A stretch of 32,590 nt of DNA from an uncultured Myxococcales bacterium (GTDB lineage: Bacteria > Myxococcota_A > UBA9042 > DTJE01). Positions 24,924 through 32,590 of the stretch are shown here, in pieces. Every line of letters starts with the position of its first letter. Within the stretch, counting starts at the first letter, position 1. The notes below the pieces were generated by a model. That model was given only the letters and a program-made list of their open reading frames with translations, was not told the origin of the DNA and did not search any database. The stretch spans positions 1-32,590 of the forward strand of contig CALJUR010000105.1 in NCBI GenBank assembly GCA_937975765.1, read 5' to 3'. A program made the position numbers and the translations under genes.

Positions 24924-26279
24924 CTACAGATCGATCTCCAGCACGCCCGCCAGCCGTTCGGCCGTCTCCCGCCGGTCCACCAGCGGGTGCGCCGCCAGCG
25001 CCAGCACCGCCAGGTTGCGCCGCCGTTCCCGGATGGCCCGCACCCCCAGGCGCTCGTACGCCTTCACGCGGGTCGCCAGCGCCAGGTCCTCCGGCGGCAG
25101 AGGCCCGCGCGGGTTCGGCCGCACGCCCGTCCCGTCCACGCTGCAATCGCACTCGACCACGTCGCCGTCGGCCAGGCCCGGCAGCGCGCCCCGGTTCGGC
25201 ACGTTCAGGGCCATCCGGCGCGGCCGCGCCCCGGTCCGCCCGGCCAGCAGTTCCATCGCGACCTCGGCGTACCCGCCCGTCTGCGTCTTCAGGAACTCCA
25301 CGGCGTCCGCCGCCGACATTGCGTCCGGTGCCGCTCCGCGCACGTGCCCGCCGCGCGCGTAGTCCATGTACGTGGAATTGCGGCCCGACAGGTACCCCGC
25401 GTACCGGACCAGCCCGTCTCTGACGCGCCCCTCGGCCGACAGCCTGCCCACGTCGTCCAGCATCGCCCGGTTCGCGGCGACCAGCGCCTCGCCCCGCGTC
25501 TGCGGCTCGGCCCTCAACGCCGCCACGGCGTCGGCGGTTCGGTACCAGTAGTACAGGTACTCGTTCGGGATCCGGCCCATCGCGGGCGTCTCGTGCACCC
25601 ACCACGGCACCAGTTCCTCCAGCAGCGCCCGGTCGTGGATCGCGTCGGCCAGCAGGTCCCGTCCTGGAACCGCGACCCTCGTCGTCCACGACAGGTGGTT
25701 CAGCCCGTGCACCGCGAAGTCCACGTCGTCGAACGCCACCCCGGCCCGGCGCGCCACCGCCTTCGCGGCCACGGTCGCCGAGTCGCAGATGCCCACGGCC
25801 CGTTCGAAGCCCTCGTCGCACAGCGCCTGCGCCACCATGCCGGCCGGGTTCGTGAAGATCACCGGCAGGAACCCCGGGCTGCGCCGCTCCGCCTCCCGGC
25901 AGTATCCGACCACCGCCGGGATCGACCGCGTCGCGAAGGCCAGCCCCGCCGGCCCCGTCGTCTCCTGGCCCAGGATGCCCGCGTCCAGGCAGGCCCGCTC
26001 GTCCCGCGCCCGCGCCTCCTCGAAGCCCGGCCGGATCGTGAAGATCGCCGCCGCGATCCCCTCCAGCGCCTCCGGCGCCGATGCCGCCACGCGCACCGCC
26101 GGCAGCCCCCCGCACTCCGCCGCCAGCGCCCGCGCTACCGGCAGCAGCGCCTGCACCCGGTCGGGGCGCGCGTCGAACAGCACCACCTCGTCCAGCGTGC
26201 AGTGCCGCGCCGCCTCGGCCACCGAGGCCAGCATCAGCGGCAGCCGCGTGGACCCCGCGCCGACGATCGCCAGTCTCAT
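24924..26279 (-). CDS. GH4 family glycosidase (6-phospho-beta-glucosidase-like)
   Basis: The 451-residue protein belongs to glycoside hydrolase family 4, whose members use NAD+ and Mn2+ in an oxidation-elimination mechanism. Visible are the dinucleotide motif GAGSTRLP (7-14), GQETTGPAG (104-112), FTNPAG (142-147), metal-ligand C165 in GICDSA and H195 in GLNHLSW. A tyrosine-rich NEYLYYWYR block supplies the likely base. The QETTGP and GLNHLSW blocks favour the 6-phospho-beta-glucosidase branch over alpha-galactosidases. A phosphotransferase system is not in the window, so the phosphorylated substrate source is unknown. The gene stands alone and is bracketed by inverted repeat copies D and E. 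Confidence 0.9.
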   Translation of the reverse strand: MRLAIVGAGSTRLPLMLASVAEAARHCTLDEVVLFDARPDRVQALLPVARALAAECGGLPAVRVAASAPEALEGIAAAIFTIRPGFEEARARDERACLDAGILGQETTGPAGLAFATRSIPAVVGYCREAERRSPGFLPVIFTNPAGMVAQALCDEGFERAVGICDSATVAAKAVARRAGVAFDDVDFAVHGLNHLSWTTRVAVPGRDLLADAIHDRALLEELVPWWVHETPAMGRIPNEYLYYWYRTADAVAALRAEPQTRGEALVAANRAMLDDVGRLSAEGRVRDGLVRYAGYLSGRNSTYMDYARGGHVRGAAPDAMSAADAVEFLKTQTGGYAEVAMELLAGRTGARPRRMALNVPNRGALPGLADGDVVECDCSVDGTGVRPNPRGPLPPEDLALATRVKAYERLGVRAIRERRRNLAVLALAAHPLVDRRETAERLAGVLEIDL

Positions 26280-26301
26280 TTCGTGCTCCCGGAAACTGGA
26301 G

Positions 26302-26326
26302 AAATCGGAGGCTGTCCCTCTTTTCC
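26302..26326 (-). repeat. AGGGACAG-family dispersed repeat, copy E
   Basis: On the minus strand GGAAAAG leads into AGGGACAGCCTCC (core 26319-26307) and then GATTT. The core is identical to copy D in inverted orientation. It begins 10 bases after the NAD kinase stop codon. Confidence 0.7.
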
Positions 26327-26336
26327 GGACGAACGG

Positions 26337-27242
26337 TCAGGCCGTCCGGCCGCGCCTTCCGTGGCCCCGCCCGTCCCGCAGGAAGATGTGCAGCGGCGGA
26401 CCGTCCGGCCGGATCTCGACGCGCGTCCCGAAACGCAGCCGCACCGCCACGCGCCGCCCGTCCAGGAAGGCCCCGCCGCGGATCATCCGCGAGACCACCG
26501 TCACCGGCCCGTCCACGACGCCGCCCAGCAACTGCCAGTGGCGCGCCGGCGGCCCCTGCAGGCAGGGCTCGCGCACCATGTACTGCAGCCGCCGGTCCCG
26601 GATGTCCATCTCGACGCCGCCCGCGGACCCCATCGCGCCGGTGGACCCCGCCGCGGTCGACACCCACACGCCCGACGACTTCTGGTCCTCGGACGCGTCC
26701 CCGACGTGCAGCACGTACCGGGAGGTGGTCGACGGCACGATGTCCGCCAGCAGCACGTCGTTCAGCACGGGCTGACGGTGCCGGTGCCCGTCGATCACCA
26801 GCTGGATGCGCGCCAGTTCCACCGGCTGGACGTCGTCGTGCCGGACGCGGTCCAGCATCGCGGCGAACCCCTCGGCGGTCACGCAGGTGAAGTGCCCGTA
26901 GGACGTGGACGGCGACGAGTTCACGGCCAGCACCGGGGTTCGGTTCAGGAAGCGCGCGATGTCCAGCACCGTGCCGTCCCCGCCCACGGTGATCACCAGG
27001 TCGAACCTGCCGTTCGGGATGGGCCCCATCCGGCGCATCCCGCGCACCTCGACGCCCGCCGCCAGCAGGGCCTCCTGCACGACGTTGCGCGCGTGGACCG
27101 TTTCGTGGTGGCTGGACTCGATGCGGGACACCAGCGGGTCGCCGGCCTTCAGCAGCGCCGACAGCCGGGGGTCGCGGCGCTCGAGGCCCGGCATCTCGAA
27201 CAGGGTGGTCTTGGAGGTCAGCAGGACCCTCCGGACCTTCAT
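26337..27242 (-). CDS. NAD kinase (ATP-NAD kinase family)
   Basis: The 301-residue protein has the NAD kinase motifs GGDGT (87-91), an NE-like motif seen as ND (161-162), and STAAGSTGAMGSAGG (195-209) in place of the more usual STPTGSTAY. It should phosphorylate NAD to NADP in the cytosol. The N-terminal 80 residues and the ND, TAAG and VNSSPSTSYGHF variants are unlike E. coli NadK, so this is a divergent branch and substrate or donor preference is open. The basic C-terminal tail is Arg/Gly-rich. Its ATG overlaps the stop of the Lon-related protease gene by four bases, implying coupled translation. Confidence 0.85.
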   Translation of the reverse strand: MKVRRVLLTSKTTLFEMPGLERRDPRLSALLKAGDPLVSRIESSHHETVHARNVVQEALLAAGVEVRGMRRMGPIPNGRFDLVITVGGDGTVLDIARFLNRTPVLAVNSSPSTSYGHFTCVTAEGFAAMLDRVRHDDVQPVELARIQLVIDGHRHRQPVLNDVLLADIVPSTTSRYVLHVGDASEDQKSSGVWVSTAAGSTGAMGSAGGVEMDIRDRRLQYMVREPCLQGPPARHWQLLGGVVDGPVTVVSRMIRGGAFLDGRRVAVRLRFGTRVEIRPDGPPLHIFLRDGRGHGRRGRTA

Positions 27243-29761
27243 CGCGCCTTCCCCTTGCGGGCCAGGATCGCCGCTCTGCCGGCCTTCTCCGGCTCCTTCT
27301 CGGCGGGCTCCTTCTTCTCCTTGTCCTTCTCGGCCCACTTCGACAGCCGCGCCGCCACCCGCCCCATCACGCTGTCCGGCGGGTAGTGGCCGTCATCCTG
27401 CGGTTCGCCCGCGGGCTGGCCCGTCAGGATGTGCAACGCCTCCTCGACCGTCTGCACCGCGTACAGGTGGAAGCGCCCGGTCTCGCAGGCGTGCAGCACC
27501 TCGGGATCCAGGATCAGGTGGCGCACGTTCGACGCCGGCAGGATCACGCCCTGCCGCCCGGTCAGCCCGCGCGACGCGCACACCCGGAAGAAGCCCTCGA
27601 CCTTCTCGTTGATGCCGCCGATGGCCTGCACGTCACCCGACTGGCTGACGCTGCCGGTGATCGCCACGTCCTGCCGCAGCGGCATCCCGGACAGCGCCGA
27701 CAGCAGCGCGCACAGCTCGGCGCACGAGGCCGAGTCGCCGTCGATCTGCGCGTAGGACTGCTCGATCGCCAGCGTCGCGCTCATCGACAGGGGCCGGTCC
27801 AGCGCGAACCTTGACCCCAGGAAGCCCGACAGGATCAGCACGCCCTTGTTGTAGGTGCTGCCCGCCAGCCGCGCCTCGCGCTCGACGTTGACCACGCCCG
27901 CCTTGCCCTGGAACACCTTGGCCGAGATCCGCAGCGGCCGCCCGAAGGCCAGGTCCGCGAACTGGTACACCGCCAGCCCGTTCAGCGTGCCGACCTGCGT
28001 GCCCTCGGTGTCGATGCGCAGCAGCCCGTCCACCACGTCGTCCAGCGACTTCTCGGCCATCAGCGAGATCCGGTCGTACCGCTGGCGCCGCGCGCGCTGG
28101 ACGTGGTCGTCGCCGATGACCTTCACCTCGTCGCCCCGGGCCAGCGCGTCCGCCTCGATCAGCAGGTTCGTGATCTCGTTGAACCGCAGCGTCATCCGGT
28201 CCGCGGTGCCCGCGCGCCGCATGCCGAACTCGATGATGGCCGCCACGCCGTCCCGGCTGACCGGCAGCAGCTTCTCCCGCCGGCAGGTCGTCGCCACGAA
28301 CCGCGCGTACTCCATCACCGCGTCGGGCGTGCATCGCACCTGGCTGTCGAACTCCGCCTTGACCTGGAACAACTTGGGGAAGTCCTCGTCGTACGTCGTC
28401 AGCAGGTGGTACAGGTAGTTGCTGCCGATCAGGATGACCTTGCACTGCACCTGGATCGGGTCGGGCCGCAGCGCCGTCGTCGGCAGGAACTGGTACGCCT
28501 CGCCCATCTCCTCGATGACCAGGCGCTGGTTGCGCAGCACGGACTTCAGCGAGTCCCACGCGAACGGGTACTGCAGCAGCTCCCGGATGTGCAGCACCAG
28601 GTAGCCGCCGTTCGCCCGCAGTAGCGCCCCGGCCTTCACCATCATGTGGTCGGTCGAGTAGATCCCCTGCTCGACGCGCTTCTCGATCTTGCCGACGAGG
28701 TTGTGGTACGTCGGCGTGTTCTCGACCTGGATCGGCGCGCCCTTCGTGTCGGCGTTGTCCACCAGCACGTTGACCTGGTACTCGACCATCGGCCGACGCA
28801 TCGCGCGCTCGGCCTTCTGCGGGTCGCTTTCGTCCGGCAGGAAGCGCGGCAGGTTCTCGACCACGTGCGACGACACCGCGTCCAGGTAGTCGGCCACCGG
28901 CTTGCTGGCCTTGAAGTCCTCGCGCAGCGGCTTCAGGTAGCGTTCGACCACCGACCGCCCGAGTTCGCGCTGGGCGTCCTGGATCTTCCTGTGGACGGCG
29001 ACCTCGATGTCGCGGGTCTTCTCCAGGAAGTGGCTGACGACCGGCTCCAGGCGCTGGCGGTTGCCGTCCACCTCGGCGCGCTGCTGGTCCGACAGTTCCG
29101 CGTACTCCTTGTTCCCGACCGGCTTGCCGTCCACCAGCGGGATCGTGACCATCCCGTCCTTGGTGTGCTTGACCAGGAAGCCGATCTCGGAGGCCTTCTT
29201 CGACAGGGCGATGAACGCCTTGTTCTCGCTCTCCAGCCCCTCGTTCAGGATGCGCTGGATGCGCTCCTGGTGATTCTTGCCGTGGAAGGCCTTCGGGATC
29301 TCGGTCCGCAACTCGGTGATGAACGCGTCCATCGTGGAACGCAGCACGACCGCGCGCCCGGGGGGCAGCGGGAACGCCACCGGCGCCTCGGTGCGCTTGA
29401 AGTTGTGGACCAGGCACCAGTCCGGCGGCACCGGGTCCTTCGCGGCCATGTCGCGCAGGATCCGCTTCAGGATGCTGGACTTGCCGGTGCCGGTGCTGCC
29501 GCTGACGTAGAGGTTGAAGTTGCGCTTGCGGATGCGCAGGCCGGTCTCCATGGCCCGCATCGCGCGCTCCTGCTCGATGACCTCCTCCAGGGTGGCCAGG
29601 TCGCGGGTGGTGCGGAACTTCAGGTGCCGGCGATCGACGCGATGGTTCAACTGGCGCATCGACAGGTGGCAACGCTTGACCGTCGCGGCGACGACCGCCG
29701 GCTGTTTCGCCGCCTTCCCCGCCCTGGACGCCGACCCGTGCGACTTCGCTGCGCCTGCCAT
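27239..29761 (-). CDS. Lon-related ATP-dependent protease (COG1067 type)
   Basis: The 840-residue protein has a Walker A motif GSTGTGKSS (88-96), followed by a long helical region with extended coiled coil inside the AAA module. The AAA part continues with GGYLVLHIRELL and VILIGSNYLYHLL. The C-terminal Lon-type protease domain has catalytic S677 (GDSAS) and K720 (GGINEKVEGFF). Their spacing of 43 is the same as in E. coli Lon (679 and 722). There is no Lon N-terminal substrate domain; this layout fits the Lon-related group of COG1067 rather than classical LonA. A Lys/Glu-rich tail ends the protein. GGAGG lies four bases before the start at 29761. NAD kinase follows with ATGA overlap. Confidence 0.9.
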   Translation of the reverse strand: MAGAAKSHGSASRAGKAAKQPAVVAATVKRCHLSMRQLNHRVDRRHLKFRTTRDLATLEEVIEQERAMRAMETGLRIRKRNFNLYVSGSTGTGKSSILKRILRDMAAKDPVPPDWCLVHNFKRTEAPVAFPLPPGRAVVLRSTMDAFITELRTEIPKAFHGKNHQERIQRILNEGLESENKAFIALSKKASEIGFLVKHTKDGMVTIPLVDGKPVGNKEYAELSDQQRAEVDGNRQRLEPVVSHFLEKTRDIEVAVHRKIQDAQRELGRSVVERYLKPLREDFKASKPVADYLDAVSSHVVENLPRFLPDESDPQKAERAMRRPMVEYQVNVLVDNADTKGAPIQVENTPTYHNLVGKIEKRVEQGIYSTDHMMVKAGALLRANGGYLVLHIRELLQYPFAWDSLKSVLRNQRLVIEEMGEAYQFLPTTALRPDPIQVQCKVILIGSNYLYHLLTTYDEDFPKLFQVKAEFDSQVRCTPDAVMEYARFVATTCRREKLLPVSRDGVAAIIEFGMRRAGTADRMTLRFNEITNLLIEADALARGDEVKVIGDDHVQRARRQRYDRISLMAEKSLDDVVDGLLRIDTEGTQVGTLNGLAVYQFADLAFGRPLRISAKVFQGKAGVVNVEREARLAGSTYNKGVLILSGFLGSRFALDRPLSMSATLAIEQSYAQIDGDSASCAELCALLSALSGMPLRQDVAITGSVSQSGDVQAIGGINEKVEGFFRVCASRGLTGRQGVILPASNVRHLILDPEVLHACETGRFHLYAVQTVEEALHILTGQPAGEPQDDGHYPPDSVMGRVAARLSKWAEKDKEKKEPAEKEPEKAGRAAILARKGKAR

Positions 29762-29790
29762 CCCGCCTCCGACAGCAAGGAACCGGGCGA

Positions 29791-29817
29791 AACATACCAC
29801 AGCGAACCGGGTGTCAA
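29791..29817 (-). promoter_or_regulatory. Promoter for the Lon-related protease and NAD kinase genes
   Basis: The minus strand has a perfect TTGACA (29817-29812), a short 15-base spacer and TATGTT (29796-29791). The -10 is preceded by TGG, so it is also an extended -10. It lies 29 bases before the start codon. Confidence 0.45.
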
Positions 29818-29862
29818 CAGCGGGAGCGGTGCGTCCGGGGGCGCCTGCCGCCCGTCGCGGTC

Positions 29863-29886
29863 GGGACGCGCGGAGGGACGCGCGGA
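29863..29886 (+). repeat. 12-bp perfect tandem duplication
   Basis: GGGACGCGCGGA occurs twice in direct succession in the divergent interval between the protease gene and hisG. No function is suggested by its position. Confidence 0.6.
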
Positions 29887-29920
29887 GGACGGCGTCCGCT
29901 GCCGGCGGGCGGGGAAGTCG

Positions 29921-29929
29921 TGATATCCT
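29921..29929 (+). promoter_or_regulatory. Extended -10 promoter candidate for hisG
   Basis: TGATATCCT has the TGn extended form with TATCCT. Transcription would begin near 29936, giving a leader of about 24 bases before hisG. No -35 hexamer and no histidine-rich leader peptide or attenuator is seen. Confidence 0.35.
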
Positions 29930-29959
29930 TGCTTCCCTTTCGGAAATGGTGCGAACCGC

Positions 29960-30835
29960 ATGACCCTGGAACCCGAGGTACCCGAGATCCGGATCGGCCT
30001 TCCCAAGGGCCGCATGCAGGAAGGCGTGCTGGCGCTGCTGTCGGAGGCGGGCATCCACGTGCACTTCGACAGCCGGGGATACCGGCCCCGCGTCAGCCTG
30101 CCGGGCTTCCAGGCAAAGATGCTGAAGCCCCAGAACATCGTCGAGATGCTGTCCTCGGGTTCGCGCGACCTGGGGTTCGCGGGCGCCGACTGGGTGGCCG
30201 AACTGAAGGCGGACGTCGTCGAGTTGCTGGACACGGGGCTGGACCCGGTGCGGCTGGTGGCGGCGGCGCCGGTGCGGCTGCTGGCGGACGGGGCGCTGCC
30301 GGCGCGGCACCTGGTGGTGGCGTCGGAATACGAGAACATCGCGCGCGGCTGGATCGCGGCGCAGGGCCTGGACGCGCGGTTCGTGCGGTCCTACGGCGCG
30401 ACCGAGGTCTTCCCGCCCGAGGATGCGGACTGCATCGTGGACAACACGGCGACCGGGTCCACGCTGCGTGCGAACGGGCTGGAGATCGTCGCTGACCTGA
30501 TGCGGTCCACGACGCGGCTGTATGCGCACCCTGCGTCGCTGGGCGACCCGGCGCGGCGCGCGGCGATCGAAGACCTCGTCATGCTGTTGCGGTCCGTGCT
30601 GGAGGCGCGCAAGCGCGTGGTGGTGGAACTGAACGTGCCTGCGGACCGCCTGGAAGCGGTGGTCGGGATCCTGCCGGCCATGCGGGAACCGACGGTGTCG
30701 CCGCTGCACGGGGACGCCGGCTACGCGGTGAAGGTGGCGGTGCCGCGTGCGGACCTGCCGCGGCTGATCCCGAGGATCAAGGCGGCGGGCGGCTGCGACA
30801 TCGTGGTCACCGCGCCGTCGCAGATCGTGGCATAG
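29960..30835 (+). CDS. hisG: ATP phosphoribosyltransferase HisG, long form
   Basis: HisG catalyses the first step of histidine synthesis, joining ATP and PRPP to phosphoribosyl-ATP. The 291-residue protein is the long form: a two-lobed catalytic part (about residues 10-215) and a C-terminal ACT-like regulatory domain (about 216-291) that binds histidine for feedback inhibition. IGLPKGRM opens the catalytic part, and the PRPP loop DNTATGSTLRANGL begins at D161. Long-form HisG does not need HisZ. No strong ribosome binding site precedes ATG 29960. The hisC-HAD gene follows after 33 bases. Confidence 0.95.
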   Translation: MTLEPEVPEIRIGLPKGRMQEGVLALLSEAGIHVHFDSRGYRPRVSLPGFQAKMLKPQNIVEMLSSGSRDLGFAGADWVAELKADVVELLDTGLDPVRLVAAAPVRLLADGALPARHLVVASEYENIARGWIAAQGLDARFVRSYGATEVFPPEDADCIVDNTATGSTLRANGLEIVADLMRSTTRLYAHPASLGDPARRAAIEDLVMLLRSVLEARKRVVVELNVPADRLEAVVGILPAMREPTVSPLHGDAGYAVKVAVPRADLPRLIPRIKAAGGCDIVVTAPSQIVA

Positions 30836-30868
30836 GCGCCCGCGGCGCGGGTGCCCGTGGAGATTGCG

Positions 30869-32548
30869 GTGGGTTCGCGAGACCCCGAACAGGACGTGCA
30901 GCCCGTGCCGGCGCTGGCCGGGATGTCCGCCTACGCCCCGCCCCGGCACCCGGCGCCGGTGGACCTGCACCTGGACGGCAACGAGGGCGCGACCCCTCCG
31001 GAGGCGCTGCTGCAAGGGCTGCAGGGGCTGCACGCCGACGAGTTGCGGCGCTATCCCGACGCGCGGCCGCTGGAGGCCGAACTGGCCCGGCGGTTCGGCG
31101 TGGAGCCGGGGCGTGTCCTGGTAACGGCGGGCGGGGACGACGCGCTGGAACGGGCGCTGCGGACGGTGGTGGGGCCGGGGCGCACGGCGGTCCTGCCGAC
31201 CCCGTCCTTCGAGATGCTGGGGCGGTTCGTGCGGCTGTCGGGCGGGGAGGTCGTCGAGATCCCGTGGCCCGAGGGGACGGCCTTCCCGATCGAGGCCTTC
31301 CTGGCCGCGCTGGGGCCCTCGACGGCCGCGGTGGCCGTGGTGTCGCCGAACAACCCGACGGGGATGGCGGCGACGGCCGACGACATCCTGCGGATTGCGC
31401 GTGCCGCGCCGGCGGTGCTGGTGCTGGCGGATCTGGCCTACGTGGAGTTCGCGGACGAGGACCCGACACCGGCGCTGCTGCCGCAGCCGAACGTCGTGGT
31501 GTTCCGGACGCTGTCGAAGGCCTGGGGCCTGGCGGGGCTGCGGGTGGGATACGCGATCGCGCCCGCGAAGGTGGCCGGATGGATGCGCGCCGCGGGCCTG
31601 CCCTACCCGTGCTCGCGGCCGTCGCTGGCCCTGGCGGGGGCGCGGCTGGCGACCGGCGAGGCCGGCGTGCGGTTCTTCGTCGCCACGGTGCGGGCCCAGC
31701 GCCAGCGGCTGTCGGAACTGCTGGCATCGCTGGGCGCGCAGCCGTTCCCGTCGCAGGCGAACTTCCTGCTGGCGCGGTTCCGGGACGCGGCGTGGGTGCG
31801 CGACGGACTGGCGGGGCTGGGGATCGCGGTACGGGCCTTCACCGGGCATCCCCGGCTGGAGGGGCGGCTGCGGGTCACCTGTCCCGGCGACGCGGCCGAC
31901 TTCGAGCGTCTGCAGCACGCGCTGCGGTCGGTGATGGACCCGCAGGCGCTGCTGTTCGACATGGACGGGGTGCTGGCGGACGTCCGCGATTCCTACCGGC
32001 AGGCGGTCGTGGCCGCCGCCGCGGCCTTCGGGGTGGCGGTGACGCCGGCCGAGGTGGCCGAGGCGAAGCGCCAGCCGGACAGCAACAACGACTGGGTGGT
32101 GACCCGCCGGATGCTGGGGGCGCGCGGGGTCGAGGTGCCGCTCCAGGCGGTGAAGGACCGGTTCGAGGAGGCGTACCAGGGCACGCCGGACGCCCCGGGG
32201 CTGTGGACGCGCGAAAGGCTGGCGGTGCCTCGCGAGGCGCTGGCGCGGCTGGCGGCGCGGCGACCGCTGGGCATCGTGACGGGCCGGCCGCGCGGGGACG
32301 CCCAGCGGTTCCTGCGGCACGCGGGCGTGGAGTCGCTGTTCCGCGTGATGGTGTGCATGGAGGACGGCCCCGGGAAGCCCGACCCGGCGCCGGTGGTGCT
32401 GGCGCTGCGGCGCCTGGGCGTGGACCGGGCGTGGCTGCTGGGGGATGCCCCCGACGACGTGCGCGCGGCGCGAGCCGCGGGGGTGGTGCCGCTGGGCGCG
32501 GTGACGCCGGGCGAGGACGCGGACGAGGCCGGCGCGGCGCTGCTGGCG
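30869..32548 (+). CDS. hisC: Histidinol-phosphate aminotransferase fused to HAD hydrolase (3' end missing)
   Basis: One uninterrupted frame runs from after hisG to the contig end. Its first part, about 350 residues, is a HisC-type class I/II aminotransferase: LDGNEGATPP near the start, SPNNPTG in the middle and the PLP lysine K217 in LSKAWGLAGLRVGY. Directly behind VTCPGDAADFERLQHAL comes a HAD subfamily IA domain. Motif I is FDMDGVLAD with D364 and D366, then SNNDWVVTRRML, GIVTGRPRGDA (motif II) and KPDPAPV with LLGDAPDDVRAA (motifs III and IV). From memory these blocks match the TIGR01548 HAD group. The two parts would do consecutive steps, forming L-histidinol phosphate and then removing its phosphate. 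GTG 30869 is chosen for GGAG six bases upstream; GTG 30851 and 30857 are alternatives. The true C-terminus is lost. Confidence 0.88.
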
Positions 32549-32590
32549 AGATCGGAAGAGCGTCGTGTAGGGAAAGAGTGTAGATCTCGG
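32549..32590. other. Illumina adapter contamination
   Basis: The sequence from 32549 begins AGATCGGAAGAGCGTCGTGT and continues to the end as the Illumina TruSeq universal adapter read-through sequence. It is not genomic DNA. By chance it contains no stop in the hisC-HAD frame, so an automatic annotation would add 14 false residues to that protein. Confidence 0.97.

Noticed and set aside
24145..26667. Long minus-strand frame antisense to the ClpP-like gene and out of frame with GH4
   Set aside because: It has antisense-type composition and no motif, and it overlaps two well supported genes.
27239..32320. A 1693-codon minus-strand open frame covering the protease and the his genes
   Set aside because: Only the part from 29761 down is the Lon-related protease. 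The upstream part is the antisense of hisG and hisC, rich in Arg, His and Pro as expected from an antisense frame of GC-rich genes.
1..32590. tRNA, rRNA, CRISPR, prophage or transposase genes
   Set aside because: I looked for T-loop sequences, regular spaced repeats and transposase or integrase motifs on both strands and saw none.

Overview
The window is a very GC-rich bacterial chromosome fragment with dense coding, strong GGAGG-type ribosome binding sites and several 4-nt gene overlaps. It holds 21 protein genes and no recognisable tRNA, rRNA, CRISPR array, prophage or intact insertion sequence. The gene set (YajC-SecD-SecF, a surface lipoprotein with an Asp/Ala/Gly-rich linker and thrombospondin type-3 calcium repeats, a Lon-related protease, long-form HisG) suggests a diderm, probably of the Myxococcota/deltaproteobacterial kind. 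That placement is an inference from style, not from a marker gene. The last 42 bases (32549-32590) are Illumina adapter, so this is an assembled contig whose right end is artificial.

Layout, left to right. 193-3665 (+): RtcB RNA ligase, a radical SAM protein and an unrecognised coiled-coil protein. 3743-4510 (-): a DUF998 membrane protein. 4688-8916 (+): a uridine-kinase-like nucleoside kinase with an N-terminal TGS/ThrRS-like region, then a lipoprotein with TSP3 repeats and a heparinase II/III-like lyase domain. 9042-10022 (-): a quinone oxidoreductase. 10225-12584 (-): two Dpp/Opp-type ABC permeases with unusual extra domains in their first periplasmic loops. 12670-14295 (-): an MscS channel. 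14399-15817 (+): an NhaD/CitMHS-type antiporter. 15839-24087 (-): one long run transcribed yajC, secD, secF, recJ, nagB, unknown secreted protein, tilS. 24238-24843 (+): a ClpP-like protease divergent from yajC. 24924-26279 (-): a GH4 glycosidase. 26337-29761 (-): an NAD kinase translationally coupled behind a Lon-related protease. 29960-end (+): hisG, then a hisC-HAD fusion cut by the contig end.

The most interesting items are: (1) the HisC-HAD fusion, which would join two consecutive histidine-pathway steps in one chain; (2) the permease pair, with a barrel-sandwich (lipoyl-like) insert in the DppB-like subunit and EF-hand loops in the DppC-like subunit; (3) a five-copy dispersed repeat with core AGGGACAGYCWCC, two copies of which lie exactly against stop codons and one of which coincides with a shortened permease C-terminus; (4) a second repeat whose two good copies differ only at two bases that pair with each other. 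No stretch longer than about 200 bases lacks a gene or a described element. The longest gaps are 1-192, 10023-10224 and 29762-29959.
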